The notes under the pieces were generated by a model. That model saw only the letters and a list, made by a program, of their open reading frames with translations. It had not been told where the DNA came from and did not search any database. A program made the translations under genes and the position numbers. A DNA stretch of 55,101 bases from Daldinia sp. FL1419 (lineage: Eukaryota; Ascomycota; Sordariomycetes; Xylariales; Hypoxylaceae): contig MU623521.1 in the NCBI GenBank assembly GCA_025201765.1, positions 1-55,101 of the forward strand, written 5' to 3'. The first letter of the stretch is position 1; the number at the start of each line of letters is the position of its first letter. This document shows, piece by piece, positions 23,322 through 35,275 of the stretch.

Positions 23322-23844
23322 TAGTTAGTCTTGGTGAAGGGGGGAAGGTGTTTGTTGCGGGCGTGTTGGGCGGAAGCATTGCAACAACGGAAAAGTCTGT
23401 ATGGGGAATAAAAAAAAAAGCAAATAGGAAGTTGGTTGGTAGTATATTATATGCTACGATACTTTATAATGGATTATTAGGCTGTTGTGAATAACTTGTT
23501 TTATATTTATTAATAATTTAAATATTATTATAATAATGGTAATAATTTATATGTGATTTATTAAAATTAATTTAAAATATGAGGTTTTTATAATAATATT
23601 TAATAATTATTTTAACCTTATATAAGCCATAATATGTTTAATTTAATAAAGATTATCCAGGATAAAGTCTAATATATTATATTAAAATTTTTCTAATAAA
23701 TTAATATATAAAATTAATAAAAAATTAATAATAATTAATAATAATTGATAAAATAATTGATAAATTAATAAGATAAATAAAAAAATATATTAAAAATTTA
23801 AAATTTAAAAAAATATTTATAATTAGGTATTTTTTTTATTAATA
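23322..23844. other. EGD2 3' region and transition to AT-rich DNA
   Basis: The first 180 bases keep normal composition (A run at 23410-23418). From about 23500 the sequence turns abruptly AT-rich with TAATA/TTATTA strings. No gene seen. Confidence 0.55.
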
Positions 23845-24640
23845 AGAATTTAAATTAATTTAATAAGAAAATAATTTCTAAAGGCTTATTTATATTAAAT
23901 ATAAATTTTAATAATTCTTATAAAATATGTCCTATATTTCATTATATAAATCTCTATCAAAAACTAACAATTTTATTAAATTAATATAATGTGAATATAT
24001 AGTGGAAATATGTAGTAATGATGGTTGTATGACTTATGTGCCTTAATATGGGATACTATAATTAGGAAGTACTTATATATCTTATAATATATAAGGATAG
24101 GTTTTCCACCTATCCCTCTTAAATAGATTCTTCTTCAGATAATTTCAATATATTAATCTTAACCCCATTATTATTATTTTATTATTATTTTGCTTTTATC
24201 TTACATATGTACCTACCAACAAGTAGGAATATATATTAGAAGCTATTCTTAAAAAACCATATTAAATCCTTTTATAAGATTTATATACATTCTTTTAATT
24301 ATAAATAAGCCTTTAAAAATTACCTTTTTATTTAATTAATTTAAATTTTATATAATTTTATATAAATAATAAATTTTTAAACCTATATCTTTATTATATA
24401 TATTATTATTACTAAATAATTATATATAATAATTTTTTTACCTAATTATTTCAATACCTTTTTTAAGATATAATTATTTTATATCTTCAAACTTATATAA
24501 TCTTTAATTATTATAAATTAATTAAAATATAAAATATATCTTATAAGAATTATCAAAATTCCTATTACCTTAAGCTTTTTTAAAATTTTTTATTATAACA
24601 AAAATGTATAAATAATGAAAAAATAATACCTTATTTAATA
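23845..24640. repeat. M-family elements interrupted by a solo LTR
   Basis: Both sides of the LTR at 24019 match M in the orientation also seen at 30883 and 34845: TTAATATAATGTGAATATAT before it, then TTATAAGATTTATATACATTC, ATAAATAAGCCTTTAAAAATTAC and finally TTATAAATTAATTAAAATATAAAATATATC. Strand is mixed, since the piece at 23845-23960 (GGCTTATTTATATT, AAAATATGTCCTATATTTC) runs the other way. Confidence 0.65.
24019..24221 (-). mobile_element. Solo LTR of a second LTR-retrotransposon family
   Basis: This 203-bp unit, read on minus, starts TGTTGGTAGGTACATATGTA and ends CATACAACCATCA, with TG...CA ends. It is flanked by AGTAA (24014-24018) and AGTAG (24222-24226), a 5-bp target duplication with one G-to-A difference. 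A second copy lies on + at 54357-54561. It sits inside an M element, with no internal retrotransposon sequence on either side, so recombination between LTRs is likely. Confidence 0.7.
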
Positions 24641-24689
24641 TAATAATTCTATATACTAACCTTATATTTTTTAAATCTTAAATAATATT

Positions 24690-24930
24690 ATATATTTAAT
24701 TTTTTAAAATTCTATTATTTTTTCCTATTTAATTAAGATATTAAAACATTTTTTTAAATTGAAAAAGCTTGGATTTTAAAGGTTTTATAAATTATTTACA
24801 TTTTATTAACTAAATATATAAACTTTTTTCTAATTGGCCAGCCATGTCAGCCTCTTTAATTAATTAGTCTTATATTGTATCCAACCATATCCTAATTAAT
24901 TAACCTTATATTTAATTATATATTAAATTA
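24690..24930 (-). repeat. Inverted partner of the repeat at 15840-16200
   Basis: Read on minus it gives GTTAATTAATTAGGATATGG, then GGCTGACATGGCTGGCCAAT, AGAAAAAAGTTTATATATTT and TGTAAATAATTTATAAAACC. The same order occurs on + at 15990-16140. The centre (24830-24900) retains GC and shows what the mutated units looked like before decay. Confidence 0.65.
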
Positions 24931-26638
24931 TATAATATAATTATATAATTGAAATTATTTTTAATTTTTATAAAATAACCTTTTTTAAGATTTTTACAAA
25001 TTTTTTCTAAATATAAATAAATCTTTAAAAATTATTTCTTATTTAATTAGTATATTATTACCTTATAAAGTACCTTTATTAATACCCTTTATAAACACCA
25101 TATAATAAAACCTTTTTACTATTAAATCATTTAATACAAATTAAAAAATATTATTTATTTAATTAATTAATATTATACCTATTATTAAATAATAAAAATA
25201 ATTAATTATAATTTTATTAATTATTATAAGATATATATTGAAGCCACTTATACTTACTACTTAAAACTTAATAGTAACAACCTTTATTTATATTATAAAG
25301 ATAAATATTCTTAATTAAATATTTTATTAAATAATTAATAGGAATATGAAGAGGTAAATTTAAATTATTATTTATGGAGTTATAATTCTAAAAGATTTAT
25401 ATTTATTTAAAAGATTTAAAGATTTTAATAAAAGATTTATTTAATCTAATATTATTAATATTACCAATTTAATTAGAGATTATATTAGAACTTTTAAAGA
25501 ACCTAAAACAGATATTACAAATATTTACCCTAATAATTATATATACAACATCTCTAAAAGGATTAGCTCAGGTATTATAAAGAAAGTATTATTTAAAAAA
25601 TAAATATTAATTAAAATAATAAATAATTATTTATTTATTTAATTGTGAAAAGTTATTAAAAAATAAATTAAAAATGAAATATATATTAAGAATTATAATA
25701 AAATATACAATTAATTAAAAATAGAATTTATTAGAACTTATTATAATAATTACAACTTTAATTAATATTATATATTAAATTAAAAAGTTTTTTTCTATTT
25801 TATTTATCTTTAAATTTTATATATATATAAATTAATTATTAATTAAATCATTATATTAATTATATAATAATACCTTTATATTATTATTATTTTTATATTT
25901 AAAATTAAAGTATTCTTTTATTAATTTCTAACTATTATATTTATTTATAACTGAGGAGTTTTTTTAATTACATTTTTACGAATAAGAAATATATAATTAA
26001 TTTAAATATAAAGGAATTTAAATTTAAAAATGTGAAAATTATATTTAATTATAATATAAAAATAATTGTTATAGTTATTTTTATTAAAAAAATATAATAA
26101 TTAAAAAACAGCCATAGATTAACATAGATTTTCAGAATTAGATGATTGGAAATATTTTTTATAAAATTTATAAAGAATTTTATCTAAAAAGTTAAAGGTT
26201 TGAATTATTAGATTTTTTATATAATAAAAATTGGTTAAGATTTTAGTTATATATTTATTAATAGGATTATTTTTATAAATATTAATATATATAATAAGTT
26301 ATTTAATTAATAAGGATAATAAAGTTATATTATAATAATAAGGATAATAAAGGTTATTCTTCTAAAAATTAATATTAATAATTCTTTACTGAATATATTA
26401 ATTAATTTTAATATTGTTAAAGATCTTAAATTCTATTATATTAAATATTTAAATATTTTAATTAATTAAAAATTATTTAAATTATTTTAAAAAGATTTAT
26501 AAAATGATAGAAATTAAGTAAAGAATTATTAATATATATAATTAATTTCTAATATTTCTTTAATTTGTTTATATTATTAATTTAATTGAATTATATTATA
26601 GGAATATGATTAAATAATAAAATAATAATGATAAATTA

Positions 26639-26680
<42 letters not shown>

Positions 26681-27710
26681 TAAAATATTAATTATTAATG
26701 ATATCATTGATGAAAAGTTATTATTTAAAGAGTTTATATTAATAGGTTTAAATTAAAAAAATATTTTTAGGGTTTATTAATTAGTAATTAATCAAATGTA
26801 ATAAAATATTTTAAGTTAAAAAAGTTGAAATTAAGTTTTGGAAAGAGAGAGGGAAGGAAAAAAAGAAGAAGGAAAAAAGGTATAGTATTAAATTATAATA
26901 TATTAAGATGAGAGATATTATTTATAATTAATATAATTAGAATAGTGTTGAATGTTATTTAGTATTTATGTATAAATTTAAATATATATATTATATAAAA
27001 AATATAGTTGCAGTTAATAAGCATTTATTGATTTAAGAAATGAAAATTATGAATTGGAATATAAAATATTATTAATTTTTTTTTAATATTTTTTTTCTAT
27101 TATAGTTTTCTTTTTTACAATTTTATATCCCAATTAATCAAATTAATATAACTTATTTAATATTAATATTGTTATTAGTTACTAATTGTTGGTTAATAGT
27201 GTTAAATTAATATTAAATTAATATTTAATTAATAAATATAATAAGTTTATTAATTTTAAAAATTAATAATAAAATAATTAAATTGTTATAAATTTTTATA
27301 AATATTATTTATCTAATTAAGTATAATAAATTAATTAAGTATAAAAATTTGTTTTTTTTTTGTTTAGATATAAGTATTGAAAAGATTAAAGGCTTTATGC
27401 TTACATTTGATTAATTAATTAAGAATGTTATAATATTATTAAGAATTAATATAAGTTATTAATATAATAATTTATTATTAATATTAATATAAATTTTATA
27501 ATTATATATTAAAAAATAATAATTAAATAATTTATATATTATAATTTTTTAAGAATTAATTATATGTAATATATTTAATTAAAAAATCATTTATGAAAAA
27601 AAATTAATATAAATTTTAGGTTATAATTTTAAAAGAGGTTTTAATTAAATTATAATTAAAATTATATAATAAAATGTTTAAATTTTATTTTTATTAATAT
27701 ATATAAATTT
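24931..27710. other. AT-rich DNA, unassigned, with a (TTA)n microsatellite
   Basis: No repeat family of this window was recognised across most of this stretch. One + frame at about 25452-25600 is free of stops for about 50 codons with mixed residues (RDYIRTFKEPKTDITNIYPN) and may be a transposon coding relic. A purine-rich patch lies at 26838-26880. No gene is called. Confidence 0.45.
26639..26681 (+). repeat. (TTA)n microsatellite, about 14 units
   Basis: An uninterrupted TTA/ATT run in AT-rich DNA. Confidence 0.9.
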
Positions 27711-27712
27711 AT

Positions 27713-27835
27713 TAGTTTTTTGGGGCTGGTTGCTTTGTGACCAGTTTTACTTTTAGGACCAATCACTTTTGTTCTATAATTATCAATTAAATATTTAATA
27801 ATAAATATAATTTTTAAATTAAAAAAATTTATTAA
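27713..27835 (+). repeat. P repeat, copy P1
   Basis: Starts TAGTTTTTTGGGGCTGGTTG and continues CTTTGTGACCAGTTTTAC, GACCAATCACTTTTGTTC and AATAATAAATATAATTT. It aligns with P2 (33413), P3 (49728, inverted) and P4 (39081). The GC core is a near-palindrome (CTGGTTGCTTTGTGACCAG). It is followed by M elements, as is P2. Family unknown. Confidence 0.7.
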
Positions 27836-27849
27836 ATTAGGATAATATA

Positions 27850-29885
27850 TTCATTATTATATTTATTATTCTAATTTACTTAAATTATAGTAAATTGAGG
27901 TAAAATATTTATGTAATAAATATTACCCTGCAGATTTTATTAGCTTCCTTAGAGCTAAACCTCTTAGGTTTCCATAGCTTTTTTGGATATAAATAGGCTT
28001 TCAAAAGTTGTTTTTCTTGTTTGATCAGCATAGGTTCTTCAGGTTTTATAAATTAATTTTTTTATAAAGTCTTTATATAATGATATATTTTTTTGCTTTT
28101 TTTTGAAAATATCTTCTTTTAGAGTGCTATTATTGGTAAGTAGTTATATATATTTGCTTTTTTATTTGATTGTTTTACTTTTTTTCTTAGGATATAGTTA
28201 TCTTATATTTTTTTGTTTATATAATTTTTGGTTTATTATGGGTTAGTTGAAGTGTAAGGTATATTTTGTAGGAATTATTATAGGCCTTTAAAAGTTAATT
28301 TTTATTTAATTAAATTAAATTTTTTATTATAGTAAATTGGGGTAATATAATTACATAATTGAAATTATTTTGTAAGACCTTTTTAGCTTCTATGGAATTA
28401 AACCTTCTAAGGTTTTTATAGGTTTTTTAGATATAAATAGGTTTTTAAGAAATGTTTTTTTTATTTGATTAGTTTAAGTTCTTAATTATTGATTTATTTA
28501 ATTTTCTTTATAGCTTTTTATAATAATATATCCTTTTGTTGTTTTTAATTAAATATATTATTTGAATATTAGTTATTATTGTTAACAATTACTTTTAATA
28601 GTTTTTTTAGGATATAGTTACTTTATATTTTTTATTTTATTTAAACTTTTGATTTGTTATGGGGTAGTTGAAATGCAGGGCATATTTTATAGGAGTTATT
28701 AGAGCTTATGTATAATTAGAGTTTATGTTTAATTAGAGCTTATATTTAATTAGAGTTTATGTTTAATATATAGGTCCTTAAGAGTTGATTCGTGTTTGAT
28801 TAGGTTAAGTTTTTAAGTATTAATTTATTTAGTTTTTTTTATAGTTTTTTATAATAGTTTATGATTTTATTTTTAGTTGAATATATTATTTATTTTATTT
28901 TTTAAGTGTTAATAATTATTTTTATTATTTTATCTTTTATGTGATTATTTAAATATTTTTTCTAGGATATAATTACCTTACATTTAACTATTAAAGCCCT
29001 TATACAATGGTATTAATTTTGAATTAGAACTTATATTTAATATATAAGCTTTTAAGAGTTATTTTCTTATTTGATTGGATTAATTTCTTTAAAAATCACC
29101 TTTTATATAGTTTTTTATGATAGTATATGACCTTTTTGTTTTTAGTTGAATATAGTTTTTTGAACGTGCGTTATTATTGTTATTAATCCCCTTTATTAGC
29201 CTTTTATTTGATCACTTTAATACCTACTATCGTTAAGATATAGTTTATTATGGGGTAGTTGAAGTGCAGGGTATATCTTCCAGGATCTATTAGAGTTCTT
29301 ATTTAAGAGTATTAACCTTGAATTCGAGCTTTTGTTTAATATATAAATCTCTAAGAGTTGATTCTTGCTTGATTAGGTTAAGTTTTTAAGTATTAATTTA
29401 TTTAGTTTTTTTTGTAGTTTTTTACGATAATTTAGGATTTTATCTCTTATTGAATATCATTTTTTCTATCTTTTAAGCGCTAGTTATTATTGTAAGTAAT
29501 TATTTTTATTACTTTTTTATTTGATTACTTTATTACTTTTTTTGGGATATAATTACTATGCATTTAGTTATTAGAACTTCTGTTTAATATAAGCCTTTAA
29601 AAATTGATTCTTGTTTGATTAGATTAAGCTTTTTAGAATTATTATTTCTCTTATAGCTTTTATGATGGTTTATGAATTTTTTCTTTTATTAAATATATTG
29701 TCTATGCTACCTCTTAAGCGTTAGTAATTACATATATTAATTAGCCTTTTATTTAATTATTTGAATACCTTCTTCAGTATATAATCACCTTACATCTAAA
29801 TAACTATTAAAGCTTTTGTTTAATTAGAACTCTTATTTAATTAAAGTTTTTGTTTAATAGTAATTAGAGTTCCTATTTAATACCC
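27850..29885 (-). repeat. Tandem cluster of M-family elements, moderately mutated
   Basis: About five or more partial M copies follow one another in minus orientation. Landmarks recur at roughly 330-400 bp: TTTTGGATATAAATAGGCTTTCAA (27982), TTTTCTTGTTTGATCAG, TTATGGGTTAGTTGAAGTG (28238) and the TATTTTGTAGGAATTATTA end. GC is higher than in neighbouring repeats, so these copies are younger or escaped part of the mutation process. No coding potential seen. Confidence 0.75.
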
Positions 29886-29889
29886 TGAT

Positions 29890-30230
29890 TAAAGATTTGC
29901 AGGGGGATTTTGTTAATATAAGCTCCTTTTCAATTGAAAAAGTTATACGTCATAGGAAGCCACAGGCGCGCGCATAAGGTATATTAAAATTCAAAATTAT
30001 TTTAATTTATTATATTAATTTGAAAATTACTTAAAAATATTAATAATTGATATTATTTAAAAGTTAATTCAATTTGCGATTTTTTAAGCTAATTTGTATT
30101 TGATTGTAATTGGAAATATTTATACAATAAGATTTAACGTCCAAAATTGTGGGGTTATTTTGTTGATTTCTTTAGGAGTTAATTGGTTAGTTGGATTTAT
30201 GGCACAACTAATGAAATAAGAAAAACATAG
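29890..30230 (-). repeat. N repeat, copy N3
   Basis: Read on minus it gives TCTATGTTTTTCTTATTTCA, TTAGTTGTGCCATAAATCC, ATTTTGGACGTTAAATC, then CGCGCGCCTGTGGCTTCC and AACTTTTTCAATTGAAAAGG. It aligns end to end with N1 at 46791. The short GC-rich core GGCGCGCGC survives. M elements adjoin it. Confidence 0.75.
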
Positions 30231-30882
30231 ATTTAATTTATTATATATATAATTAATAAAGATATATAATTATAATCATTTCCTTCTTATAATTTATATG
30301 TTTAATAAATGCTATTTATAAATAATTATTTCAATTTATACCTAATTAAATTAATAAGTTAATTATATTAAGGAATAAATAATTATAACATTTTAGAAAT
30401 TAAGAAAATCAATTTTTAAAAAATTACATATAATATTTTTAATTATTTAAAAAAACAATTGGATTTATGGATTTTGATGTACTTATATGCTTTATATAAT
30501 CAAGCGCAGGTTATAAGAATTATTATCTATAATTAAAAATAATGGTTATTATAAAAAGTTTAATAATTATATAAAATTATTAATTAAATTAATAATTTTA
30601 TATTAATAATAATAATAATAATAATAATTATTAAAATTTTTAAAATAATTAAAAATTATAAATTACTATTAAAATAAATATTTTAAAACAAAATGCTAAA
30701 AACTGATAAACTTATTTATTTATTTAAAAACAAGTTGATTAGGATATATAATATAAAAATAAGTAATAAATGTATGTTGGAACTTATTCCGAACAATATT
30801 TTTAAGAATTTACAATTAATTAACCATATAATATATAAATTATAATATATTATTTATTTTAAAAAATAAGAACCTAATTTAT
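30231..30882. other. AT-rich DNA with an (AAT)n run, no gene seen
   Basis: Contains an (AAT)n microsatellite at 30604-30629. A small patch at 30479-30515 keeps sequence such as TCAAGCGCAGGTTATAAG. Nothing else is recognisable. Confidence 0.5.
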
Positions 30883-31322
30883 ATTGAACTGGTGTAATGT
30901 AAATACGTGGTTGTAATATGTAATAGGGATATGTAATAGGGATATACAACAGGAGTACATAATAGGAGCTATTTTAAAAGATTTTAATAAACCTTTATAA
31001 GATTTACATACATTTATTTGGATATATATAGGCCTCCAAAAGTTACTTTCTTATTTAATTAATTTAAATTATAAATAATTTCTTAGAAATTATTTCCATA
31101 TAATTTTATATAAATAATATATATTTTTTCAATTTATAACCTTTTTATATATATTATTATTATAAAGTAATCATATATAATAATTTATTTATCTAATTAT
31201 TTTAATATTTTTATTAGGATATAGTTACCTTGTATCTTAAAATTTGTATAGCCTTTGATTATTATGGGTTAATTGAAGTATAAAGTATATCCTGTAGGAG
31301 TTATTAGAGTTTTTATTCAATA
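30883..31322 (-). mobile_element. M-family element, near full length with GTAATAGGGATAT expansion
   Basis: About 440 bp. On + the left end is ATTGAACTGGTGTAATGTAA and the right end is TAGAGTTTTTATTCAATAG, i.e. TGAAC...TTCA ends. Near the left end the phrase (A)TATGTAATAGGG is repeated imperfectly (30930-30970), as in the copies at 13930 and 34870. These three represent a subfamily distinct from the copies ending CCCCAATTCAATA. Confidence 0.75.
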
Positions 31323-32416
31323 GCAACCATATAAAATCTTCAAATATTACAATTCCTCAATTTTAAAAGGATTATTTATTAGGATTATTATTATAAAAAT
31401 CAATATTAATTAAGATTAAAATATATAAAGATTTGAAAAATATGGTCAATACCACTCATATTGTTCTAATTAAAATTGATATTATTTAATTAGGATAATT
31501 ATAACTTTAGGTTGAAAAAAATAGATATTAAAAGAATAAGCAGTAAAAAATATTAATTTAACCCTAAAACTTCAAGATACCTTTAATACACCCAAAGTCC
31601 TTATATAATTAACATTAAAAACCTACAATATGAAAAACATTTTAAAATTATATAATCAAATAATATATATATTAATAACATAATATACAGCAATTTGGGG
31701 TATTAAGATATTAAAAATGGAATAAATGTAAATATAAAATAGATTAATTAGGATAAAGAACTTATATACAAATATCTGAGATATTATAAAAGATTATAAT
31801 AAAACATTATAGAAATATTATAAAACATTATAAAAACATTACAGAATTTATAGATATTATTACAGAAAAATATAATTATGGAATTTGAATTGTATTTAGA
31901 TCACATATCAATAAAGACAGGATTAATTAGATAATTAAACATAAATATTAAGAAATATATATAAACATTTAAAGATTATTGTAGGTCCAATAATAGAACA
32001 ATATTTACAGAAAATTATAAAAATAAATTTATAATTTTGAAATTATTACTAAAATATTTAATTAGATTATTTATATAAAAAGAATAAAATATATTCAAAA
32101 TTATTATCATTTTAATATTAATTTATATATTACAATTTATTAAAATCAAAATCAAAATCACTATTAACTAATTAAAAAAAAAAGTTAGATACAATTAGAG
32201 TTCATAGCGTTACAAGAATTACCTACATAAAATAAATTAAATAAGAAAATATACCACCACCTCCTTATATATTAACATACCAATATATAATACCCCTTAT
32301 ATAATTAACTTAAAAACAATCAATTAATTAAATACACAATATACTATTTAATTAGCCTAAATATAACATACCATTACCTTATAAAATATTTATAATACTT
32401 ATAACACATAATCATA
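31323..32416. other. AT-rich DNA, unassigned
   Basis: A-rich on +. Short phrases such as AAACATTATAGAAATATTAT recur at 31802-31860, suggesting old tandem duplication. No gene and no known family recognised. Confidence 0.45.
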
Positions 32417-32418
32417 TA

Positions 32419-32843
32419 ACGTACCCCACAAGTCAGCCAATCAAACTAATCAACCGGTCAGCCGAAATATAACCGGAAATTCAAGAAATTCGAAAATACT
32501 AACTTTACGAATTCTTGATTTTATTTTTTCAAATTTTGATATATTTTATGTTATATATATCTGAATTTATAAAAAAATTGAAAAAAATCCCCAGTGCATA
32601 TAAAGGAAAATAATTAAGATATTAAATATTTCGGGCCCATTTTTCGGGTATTTAATTGAATAAATTCGTACAAAATTTTCAAAAAATACTACAATTATTA
32701 GCATTCCAAGAGGATTCTAAATCTTTAAACCGAATTTTGATACGATTTTTCTCGAATAAAATGCACATTTATGCACAGATGTATTTTGTATGTATTTTTG
32801 CTGACTAATTGATTAGTTTGACCGGCTGACTTGTGGGGCACGT
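32419..32843. mobile_element. 425-bp TA-flanked MITE, copy 1 (pogo/Tc1-like ends)
   Basis: Begins ACGTACCCCACAAGTCAGCC and ends with the inverse, ...GGCTGACTTGTGGGGCACGT, flanked by TA (32417-32418 and 32844-32845). The inverted ends extend about 46 bp including the flanking TA (through CAACCGGTCAGC). In this copy the inner part has transition differences. The 330-bp middle has no coding capacity. It differs from copy 2 (45946) at roughly 20 positions, nearly all C/T or G/A. ACGT starts and TA duplication are shared with fungal pogo-like elements, so a non-autonomous derivative of that group is likely. Confidence 0.85.
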
Positions 32844-32845
32844 TA

Positions 32846-33412
32846 ATACATTATAAAAAGAATATACATTAGGACACCATATATAGCTACTAAAAAAGAT
32901 AAAATAATTATATTAAATTTGATTAAGAAAAAACAATATAGAAAAATACAATATAAAAACATTCTAAAAATCTTGAACCTAATTATTTATTACCACAAAA
33001 TTTAATTATACTAAAGTTATCAAATACAAAAACATTACATACATAACTAATCAATATTAATTCAACTAATATACAACAAAAGCAAACACCTACTATCAAA
33101 ACCAAACATTTAAAAAAAAAGAAGAAGAAGAAAAAAAAACATTAAATTAAAACGTTCTTAACCTAAATAAGCCAAAAAAGAAAGAAGAAGAAATTCACCT
33201 ATAAGATTACTAAACAACAATTATCAATTATAATAACATCAATATACTTTTCTTCTTACAATATTTTCTTAATAATAATTCCAATTTTTCTTATTCAGAA
33301 TTTATAATTTACCTAATCAATTTAATGCACTTCATAATATATATATATTATACCAACATTGTAATAATTATTAACTACTATTAATATCATTAAATCAATT
33401 AATATAATAAAA
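32846..33412. other. AT-rich DNA with purine-rich runs, no gene seen
   Basis: Two runs of A and G (33112-33140 and 33176-33192, AAGAAGAAG type) stand out. No flanking LTR was recognised, so they are not assigned as polypurine tracts. Confidence 0.45.
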
Positions 33413-33530
33413 CTAGTTTTTTGGGGCTGGTCGCTTTGCAACCAGCTTTACTTTCAAGACCAATTACTCTCGTTCTATAATTATCGATTAAATACTTAAT
33501 AATAAATATAATTTCTAAAAAAAAAAAAAA
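33413..33530 (+). repeat. P repeat, copy P2
   Basis: CTAGTTTTTTGGGGCTGGTCGCTTTGCAACCAG, given here in parts, is followed by CTTTACTTTCAAGACCAATT and AATAATAAATATAATTTC, matching P1 and P3. An A run closes it at about 33517-33532. M elements follow, as after P1. Confidence 0.75.
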
Positions 33531-33579
33531 AAACTATTAAACCAAAATAATATAATTATTATTATATTTATTATTCCAA

Positions 33580-34262
33580 TTTACCTAAATTATAATAAAC
33601 TGGGGTAATATATTTATATAATAGATGTTACCCTGTAAAGATCCTATTAGCTTCCATAAAGCCAACCCTTCTAGGGTCTCCACAGGCTCTTTTGGATATA
33701 AATTTGCCCTCAGAAGTTATTTTCTTATCTGATCAAATCAAATTCTTAATTATCAATTTATTTAATTTTTTATATAATTTCTTACAATAATTTACAACTT
33801 TCTAATCTCTTATTAAATATATTATCTATTCTATCTTTTAAACACCAATAATCACCCCTATCTATTCACATTTTATTTGATCATTCTAATACCTACCCTC
33901 TTCAAGATATAATTAACATGGGGTAGTTAAAGTGCAGGGCACATCCTGCAAGAACTAGTATAAACCCTGAATTAAAACTCTTATTCAATATATCAGCCTT
34001 CAAAAATTGATTCTTATCTAATTAGATCAAACTCTTTAAGCATCATCTTTCATAAAGTTTCTTATTATAGTTTTATAATTTCTCTCTCTTATTAAATATA
34101 TTGTCAATTTTACCTCTTAAATGCCAATTACCATTACTAATAATTACTTCTATTAGCCTTTTATTTGATCATTTTAATACCTACCTTTTTTAGGATATAA
34201 TTACCTTATATTTAGTTATTAGAGCTCTTATTGAATTAAGGTTCTAGTTTAATACCCTAGTT
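33580..34262 (-). repeat. M-family cluster
   Basis: Two partial copies in minus orientation with landmarks AAACTGGGGTAATATATTTA, GGCTCTTTTGGATATAAATT, GGGGTAGTTAAAGTGCAGGG and the TTTTATTTGATCATTTTAATACC block (twice). Less decayed than its neighbours. Confidence 0.72.
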
Positions 34263-34267
34263 AAACG

Positions 34268-34592
34268 ATTTGTAAGGGGATTTTACTAATATAAACTCCT
34301 ATTTAATTGAAAAAACTGTACGCCACAAGAAGCCACAGGCGCGTATATAAGGTATATTAAAATTTAAAACCATTTTAATTTATTATATTAATTCAAAAAT
34401 CACTTAAAAATATTAATAATTAATATTATTTAAAATTTAATTAAATTCATAATTTTTTAAAATAATTTATATATATTTCCAATCAGAGGCAGTTGTATAG
34501 TAGTGGAAAATGTCCAAAATTATGGGAGATTTTTCTGAAAATTAATTAATCAATTAGGATTATGGTGTAATTAATGAAATAAGAAAGACATA
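34268..34592 (-). repeat. N repeat, copy N4
   Basis: Matches N1 in reverse: GATTTGTAAGGGGATTTTAC, TACGCCACAAGAAGCCACAG, CGCGTATATAAGG, TCCAATCAGAGGCAGTTGTA, ATTAATGAAATAAGAAAGAC. It lies directly after an M cluster, the arrangement seen for all four N copies. Confidence 0.75.
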
Positions 34593-34844
34593 AATAATTA
34601 ATTAATTGAATTAAAATACAATATTACAATCAATTGAAGAATTGAGGAATTAGAAATATATTTGTTTTAAGATTTTTTTTATATATATTTTAGATTTATT
34701 TTGATTATTTTAACTTATATAAATTTTAATTAAATTAATTAAATTATTTATAATTTAATTACATTTCTTTACAACTTTTCCAATTTATTTTATCAAAGTT
34801 AGCTCATTAAATAAATTATGCTATTAATTTTAAAAAACTCTAAA

Positions 34845-35275
34845 CTAATATAATATAAATATATAATTATAATACACAATAAGGATATGTAATAGAGATA
34901 CGTAATAAAAATATATAATAGGAATTATCTTAGAAGACCTTAATAAACCCTTATAAAATTTACATATATTTATTTAAATATATATAAACCTCAAAAAATT
35001 ACTTTCCTACTTAATCAATTTAAATCATAAATAATTCTTTAAAAATCATTTTTATATAACTTTATATAAATAATATACATTCTTTTAAACTTATAACCTC
35101 TTTATACACATTATTATTATAAAATAATTATATATAATAATTCATCTATTTAGTCATTTTAATATCTTTATTAAAATATAGTCACCTTACATTCTCAAAC
35201 TTATATAACCTCTGGTTATTATAGATTAATTAAAATGTAAAGTATATCCTACAGGAACTACCAGAACTCCTGTTC
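34845..35275 (-). mobile_element. M-family element, near full length, strongly decayed
   Basis: Aligns along its length with 30883-31322: GGATATGTAATAGAGATACG, TAATAAACCCTTATAAAATTTACATATATT, TATAACCTCTTTATACACATT, AACTACCAGAACTCCTGTTCAATA. The preceding 34593-34844 is AT-rich and unassigned. Confidence 0.72.

Noticed and set aside
26639..26681. Possible CRISPR or structured repeat array
   Set aside because: It is a simple TTA microsatellite, and no direct repeats with unique spacers occur anywhere in this eukaryotic window.
33112..33192. Purine runs as polypurine tracts of an LTR element
   Set aside because: No LTR starts next to either run and no retrotransposon coding was seen nearby.
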